Assembly (NCBI GenBank): GCA_003819715.1
Contig: RPQN01000019.1
Span: 1-46,702 of the forward strand
Length of the DNA: 46,702 bases
DNA from: Ignavibacteriota bacterium
GTDB taxonomy: Bacteria; Bacteroidota; Ignavibacteria; UBA10030
Direction of reading: 5' to 3'
Under the pieces are notes generated by a model. That model did no database searches and was not told the origin of the DNA. It saw only the letters and a program-made list of their open reading frames with translations. A program made the translations under genes and the position numbers. Of the stretch, positions 43,264 through 46,702 are shown piece after piece; the stretch's first letter is position 1; each line of letters opens with the position of its first letter.

Positions 43264-43790
43264 TTCTCGCCTCATTTCTCATCTGTCTTGCATATTTTCC
43301 AAAACGACCTGTCAAACATAAATAAGCATCCATACAAACGCAAGGGAAAACATTTTCAATTGATAAGAGAACAATGAACGTACTTCGATTGTTCAACGAT
43401 GACAGCACTATTCTCTCGTTCAATATTGAACGATCTCCTGCACAATTTCTGTCAATCGTAAATCTTTTTTATGGAGAACAGAAACGAGAAAACATTTTGG
43501 ATTCATGATCATTCCGCACCACATGCCTCCGCAAGAACGATGAACAAAATATTATTCATCCCTCCCATTCAATACATACGATCATATCATGTACTGCTGT
43601 CTCCCCGCGACTCTTCCCCGGGAACTAAACTCAATTATTCACTTGTTAAAACCAATATTACTGAAAGAAAACAAGATATCAGGCTGCGGAACCTCATTCA
43701 TTAGAGAGACTACGGTTTAACTTAAAACCTCATTTTATCACCCGCGGCATGCAATTCATTCTGATGAGTCGTGAAGGAGTCGTGACAACC
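43264..43790. other. Divergent intergenic region between malQ and the efflux operon
   Basis: About 530 bases, AT-rich, should contain promoters for malQ on the minus strand and tolC on the plus strand. No convincing gene was found. The clearest structure is the 18-bp palindrome near 43416. Confidence 0.5.
43416..43433. promoter_or_regulatory. Perfect 18-bp palindrome, candidate efflux-operon operator
   Basis: TCGTTCAATATTGAACGA is its own reverse complement over all 18 bases. A related but imperfect site, CGATTGTTCAACGAT, lies about 20 bases upstream at 43386-43400, sharing the TTCAA and ACGA elements. The pair lies between malQ and tolC. Dyads of this type are common for TetR-family repressors of efflux pumps, but no such regulator is encoded in the window. 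Confidence 0.6.
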
Positions 43791-45335
43791 ATGAAAGGCT
43801 GTTTACACGTTGTGTTCATAATGAGTCTCATCCAGCCGGCTGTGTCTCAACAACAGACGGACCGGGATAGTTCTCTTGCCGGCATCCTCGGGGGCATGCA
43901 GGGGACTTCACTCACTCTCGCTCAGGCAGTTCAGTACGGATTGACCAATGCAACCTCCGTCCGGAAATTCGAAGCGAAGGTTCTCGCTGCCGGGGGTTCT
44001 GTCAAAAAAGAATCCGGTGCATTCGACCCCCAGCTGTTTTTCTCTCTCAACCACACGGATCAGCAGCAGCCTACTGCTTCATTTTTTTCGGGAGCCCCGG
44101 TCCTTTTCACACAGGAGACGAACGTGCAAACCGGTCTCCAGATCGTTCTTCCCATCGGTACCCAGCTGCAGTTAGCGCTCGACACGAGGAGTATCTCAAC
44201 AAACAGCACGCTTGCGTTCTTGAATCCGGAATATGACGCGGTCGGGACGCTCAGCATTCGTCAACCCCTCCTGGGCGGGTTTGCGGCATCCGCCCGGAAG
44301 CGGCTGACACAATCCGAACAGCAGCTTGAATCAGCGAAAGACCGCTACGATCAGGCATCGTTGTCTGTGAAAACAGATGTGGAACTGAGATACTGGAATC
44401 TCTATGCCTCGGAACGCGATTATGCAGTGCAGAAACTTACCCGGGACCGGGCCGAGGAATTCCTCAAAGAGACGCAGCTGCGGGCCCAGACGGGACTCAT
44501 CGGACCGAACCAGGTGGCAAACGCAAAAACGTTTCTTGCGGAACAGGAACTCCTCCTCATCGAACGGGAAGAACAGTTTGAACAGCAATCCGAACAACTG
44601 GCCGCCCTCATCGGAATCCGCCCGGAGAGTGTCCCGCCCCGGTTTATTCCTGTGGATGAACCGGCAGAAGATTTTCCTCAAGCTCCGGAAGAACTTCTGG
44701 TGGAGCATGCGTTATCCCGCAATCTGGATCTTCTGGCGGCACAAAAGGATATCGAGAGTGCAAAGACGTTTGCGAATGCGGCCCGCTGGGAAGCTCTTCC
44801 CCGTGTCGATCTCGTCGGTTCCCTCGGCGGCAACGGCCTCGCGGGAACGGGGAATACGGTCGTTATTTTTAACGATACTCTTCCTGTTGCCCGCACGGCG
44901 TCGTGGAGTAACGCCCTGAACCAGGTGGGGAAACGCGATTATCCAAACTGGAGTCTCGGTGTCGATGTGAACATTCCTCTCGGACTCAGGAGCGGTCTGG
45001 GGGAACAAGACCGCACGGAAGCCGTCGTACGCGAACTGGAGCAAAATTATATTGAACAATCCCGTCTGATCCAGCAGCACGTACGAACGACGTACCTGGA
45101 ATTATCCAACGGAAAAAAAAGACTGCAGTTTGCGCGGCAGGATGTCGAGGCAGCAGACGAGCAGGTCAGAATCGGAATGATAGAATTTCATAACGGCCGC
45201 TCGACCGCATTTGAACTGGTGCGGCTCCGGGAAGATCTTGCTGTCGCCCAGCAGAGATATTCCTCAGCACTCATCCGGACAGCGCGAGCAGCGGCCATTC
45301 TCAAACAACTCACTTCAGGATGGTATCCGCAATAG
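43791..45335 (+). CDS. TolC-family outer membrane efflux protein
   Basis: A signal peptide (MKGCLHVVFIMSLIQPAVSQ) is followed by the TolC repeat: LTLAQAVQYGLTNATSVRKF, then long helices such as SVKTDVELRYWNLYASERDY and LIGPNQVANAKTFLAEQELL in the first half, and the matching second half with VEHALSRNLDLLAAQKDIES and IEQSRLIQQHVRTTYLELSN. The trimer forms the outer membrane channel of a tripartite pump. A GAAGGAG motif 11 bases upstream supports the ATG used; upstream ATG codons are in frame but add a sequence that is not signal-like. The adaptor gene follows after 21 bases, so this is the first gene of an operon. Confidence 0.92.
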   Translation: MKGCLHVVFIMSLIQPAVSQQQTDRDSSLAGILGGMQGTSLTLAQAVQYGLTNATSVRKFEAKVLAAGGSVKKESGAFDPQLFFSLNHTDQQQPTASFFSGAPVLFTQETNVQTGLQIVLPIGTQLQLALDTRSISTNSTLAFLNPEYDAVGTLSIRQPLLGGFAASARKRLTQSEQQLESAKDRYDQASLSVKTDVELRYWNLYASERDYAVQKLTRDRAEEFLKETQLRAQTGLIGPNQVANAKTFLAEQELLLIEREEQFEQQSEQLAALIGIRPESVPPRFIPVDEPAEDFPQAPEELLVEHALSRNLDLLAAQKDIESAKTFANAARWEALPRVDLVGSLGGNGLAGTGNTVVIFNDTLPVARTASWSNALNQVGKRDYPNWSLGVDVNIPLGLRSGLGEQDRTEAVVRELEQNYIEQSRLIQQHVRTTYLELSNGKKRLQFARQDVEAADEQVRIGMIEFHNGRSTAFELVRLREDLAVAQQRYSSALIRTARAAAILKQLTSGWYPQ

Positions 45336-45356
45336 CCAATCAGGAGCTTGACGATC

Positions 45357-46448
45357 ATGAACAACATAAGAGTTACCGTTTCCGGCCGCAAAAGTTTTAT
45401 CAGCGCCATGGCTGCAGCCGGCGTCGTACTGGGTGCTGCTGGGTGCAGTTCGAATCCGCAGGCGGGCGGCGGAAAATTCTCCATGCCTCCGACGCCGATC
45501 GAAGTGACCCATGCACTGAAGCAAAAGGTGGAAGACAAATTCGGAGTGATCGGCTCCATTGAGGCGATAGAAGCAATTACCGTCGTGTCGGAAATCGACG
45601 GCACCATCATCCGGATTCCTTTTACGGAAGGAGGCGTTATCCGGAAAGGAGAGTTGATTGCACAGTTGGACGATGCGCAGCTTGCCGCCGAACTGAAACG
45701 CGCTGAAGCATTGATGGAACAGAGCAAAACGCATTTCGATCGTGTCCAGGTGATCGTCAATCAAAAAGCGGGGGCGCCGCAGGACCTGGACGATGCGGCG
45801 GCAGATTTGAAAGTGGCCGAAGCAAATCTCTCGCTTGCAAAATCCCGGTTTGCAAAGACACGGATCACCGCACCGTTTGACGGAACCATCGGCGCCCGCA
45901 AAGTCAGCGTCGGTACCTTTGTCCGCAGCGGAATGCCGATTACAGAACTCGCCAATATTGATGAAATCAGAGTGAATTTTTCGGCGCCGGAAAAATATCT
46001 TCCCCTGTTGAATCGCGGAGCGAGTGTATTGGTATCAACGATCGCCTATCCGGGTATTGCACTCCCCGGAAGAATCATTGCCGTTGAACCGGTCCTCGAT
46101 CCCGGTACGCGAAGCGCCCGTGTGGTGGCAAGGGTTTCAAATCCGGGAAGAAAATTCCATCCCGGGATGTCCGCATCCGTTTCGGTGGTCCTCAACGAAC
46201 GCCCGGACGCCGTCACGGTCCCCAATGAAGCGGTATTCGCTAACGGCGATCAATCGTTTGTCTATGTTGTAAAATCCGACAGCACGGCAGCTCGGGTCCC
46301 GGTCACACTGGGGACACGCATGACCGATGTCGTCGAGATTGTCCAGGGCCTGACGCCGGGAACAGAAGTGGTCAAAGCCGGATATCAGAAACTCTTTGAA
46401 GGCGCAAGAGTCATGCCGATTAGTTCACCAGCCAAATCGATGGATTAA
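45357..46448 (+). CDS. RND efflux periplasmic adaptor (membrane fusion) lipoprotein
   Basis: The signal sequence ends in the lipobox LGAAGC, so the protein is probably lipid-anchored in the inner membrane. The barrel-sandwich half-motifs read GSIEAIEAITVVSEIDGTI and FTEGGVIRKGELIAQLDDAQ, followed by a short alpha-hairpin (LADELKR-like coiled coil around residues 105-160) and ITAPFDGTIGARKVSVGTFV. The beta-barrel domain (VNFSAPEKYLPLL; IAVEPVLDPGTRSARVVA) and the membrane-proximal domain (VTVPNEAVFANGDQSFVYVV) complete it. This is the AcrA/HlyD-family order. An AGGAG site is placed ten bases before the ATG, and an in-frame TTG upstream is ruled out by its spacing. It sits between tolC and the pump gene. 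Confidence 0.93.
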   Translation: MNNIRVTVSGRKSFISAMAAAGVVLGAAGCSSNPQAGGGKFSMPPTPIEVTHALKQKVEDKFGVIGSIEAIEAITVVSEIDGTIIRIPFTEGGVIRKGELIAQLDDAQLAAELKRAEALMEQSKTHFDRVQVIVNQKAGAPQDLDDAAADLKVAEANLSLAKSRFAKTRITAPFDGTIGARKVSVGTFVRSGMPITELANIDEIRVNFSAPEKYLPLLNRGASVLVSTIAYPGIALPGRIIAVEPVLDPGTRSARVVARVSNPGRKFHPGMSASVSVVLNERPDAVTVPNEAVFANGDQSFVYVVKSDSTAARVPVTLGTRMTDVVEIVQGLTPGTEVVKAGYQKLFEGARVMPISSPAKSMD

Positions 46449-46486
46449 TTAAAGAGCGAATCCACCTCAATCTTGAAGAGCGATTT

Positions 46487-46702
46487 ATGAAACTCAGTGA
46501 TATTTCCATACAGCGTCCGGTATTCGCAACGGTATTGAGTCTTGCGATTGTACTCTTTGGTGTCATTTCCTTTCTGCGGCTGCCGGTGAGAGAATACCCC
46601 GATATCGATCCGCCGATTGTCTCGGTCGTCACGTTTTACCGGGGAGCGAGCCCGAGCGTCGTCGAAACGGAAATTACAAATATTCTTGAAGAACAATTTG
46701 CC
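46487..46702 (+). CDS. RND-family efflux pump permease, N-terminal part cut by the window end
   Basis: The 72 codons visible start MKLSDISIQRPVFATVLSLA, continue with GVISFLRLPVREYPDIDPP and then FYRGASPSVVETEITNILEE. These are the conserved first helix and PN1 segment of AcrB/MexF-type (HAE1) pumps, whose full length is about 1020-1060 residues. The reading frame stays open to the last base. It starts 38 bases after the adaptor stop and would be the third gene of the tripartite efflux operon, exporting hydrophobic compounds by proton antiport. The substrate cannot be told from this part. Confidence 0.93.
   Translation, partial: MKLSDISIQRPVFATVLSLAIVLFGVISFLRLPVREYPDIDPPIVSVVTFYRGASPSVVETEITNILEEQFA

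Noticed and set aside
43471-43704. A 77-residue plus-strand frame upstream of tolC
   Set aside because: No ribosome site or domain, and it lies in an AT-rich promoter region.

Overview
The window looks like chromosomal DNA of a Bacteroidota/FCB-group bacterium, most likely near Ignavibacteria or Kryptonia. This is inferred from style: several exported proteins end in the type IX secretion (T9SS) sorting domain with the NxPNPFNPxT motif, there is a PorV/PorQ-family barrel, a TonB receptor with a CarboxypepD-like N-terminal domain, and GC content near 50 percent. No rRNA, tRNA, CRISPR array or intact mobile element was seen.

Bases 1-10.7 kb hold unrelated genes: a partial unknown protein, a DUF1028 Ntn-hydrolase with TPRs, a KirBac potassium channel gene with an in-frame TAG near its 5' end, a T9SS cargo protein with cohesin-like and repeated modules, a four-EF-hand calcium protein, a large hybrid histidine kinase, a frameshifted RibD/DHFR-like reductase and a small lipoprotein.

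Bases 10.8-43.3 kb are an alpha-glucan (starch, glycogen or maltodextrin) utilisation region. The first block, 27.5 to 10.8 kb on the minus strand, runs SurA-like chaperone, T9SS GH13 amylase, GH57 with CBM20, SLC45-like transporter, GH13 with a CBM48-like domain, a second SLC45-like transporter, GH13 with a GH2-like sugar-binding domain, and a six-hairpin glycosidase. The second block, 43.3 to 29.8 kb on the minus strand, runs malQ, a LacI regulator with a perfect palindromic operator upstream, a TonB receptor, a 1279-residue exported protein, a PorV-family barrel and a T9SS glucan-binding-like protein. An SGNH hydrolase/TPR gene sits between the blocks on the plus strand. The inferred pathway is: surface amylase and binding protein, TonB-dependent uptake, periplasmic trimming by GH13/GH57 enzymes, import by the two MFS carriers, then MalQ in the cytoplasm, under LacI control. 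No SusD gene is present. The gene pair and barrel in its place are the best candidate for an unusual uptake system.

Bases 43.4-46.7 kb begin a tolC, membrane-fusion-protein, RND-pump efflux operon, cut by the window edge. A perfect 18-bp palindrome lies in its upstream region.

All family calls come from reading motifs by eye; no database search was run.
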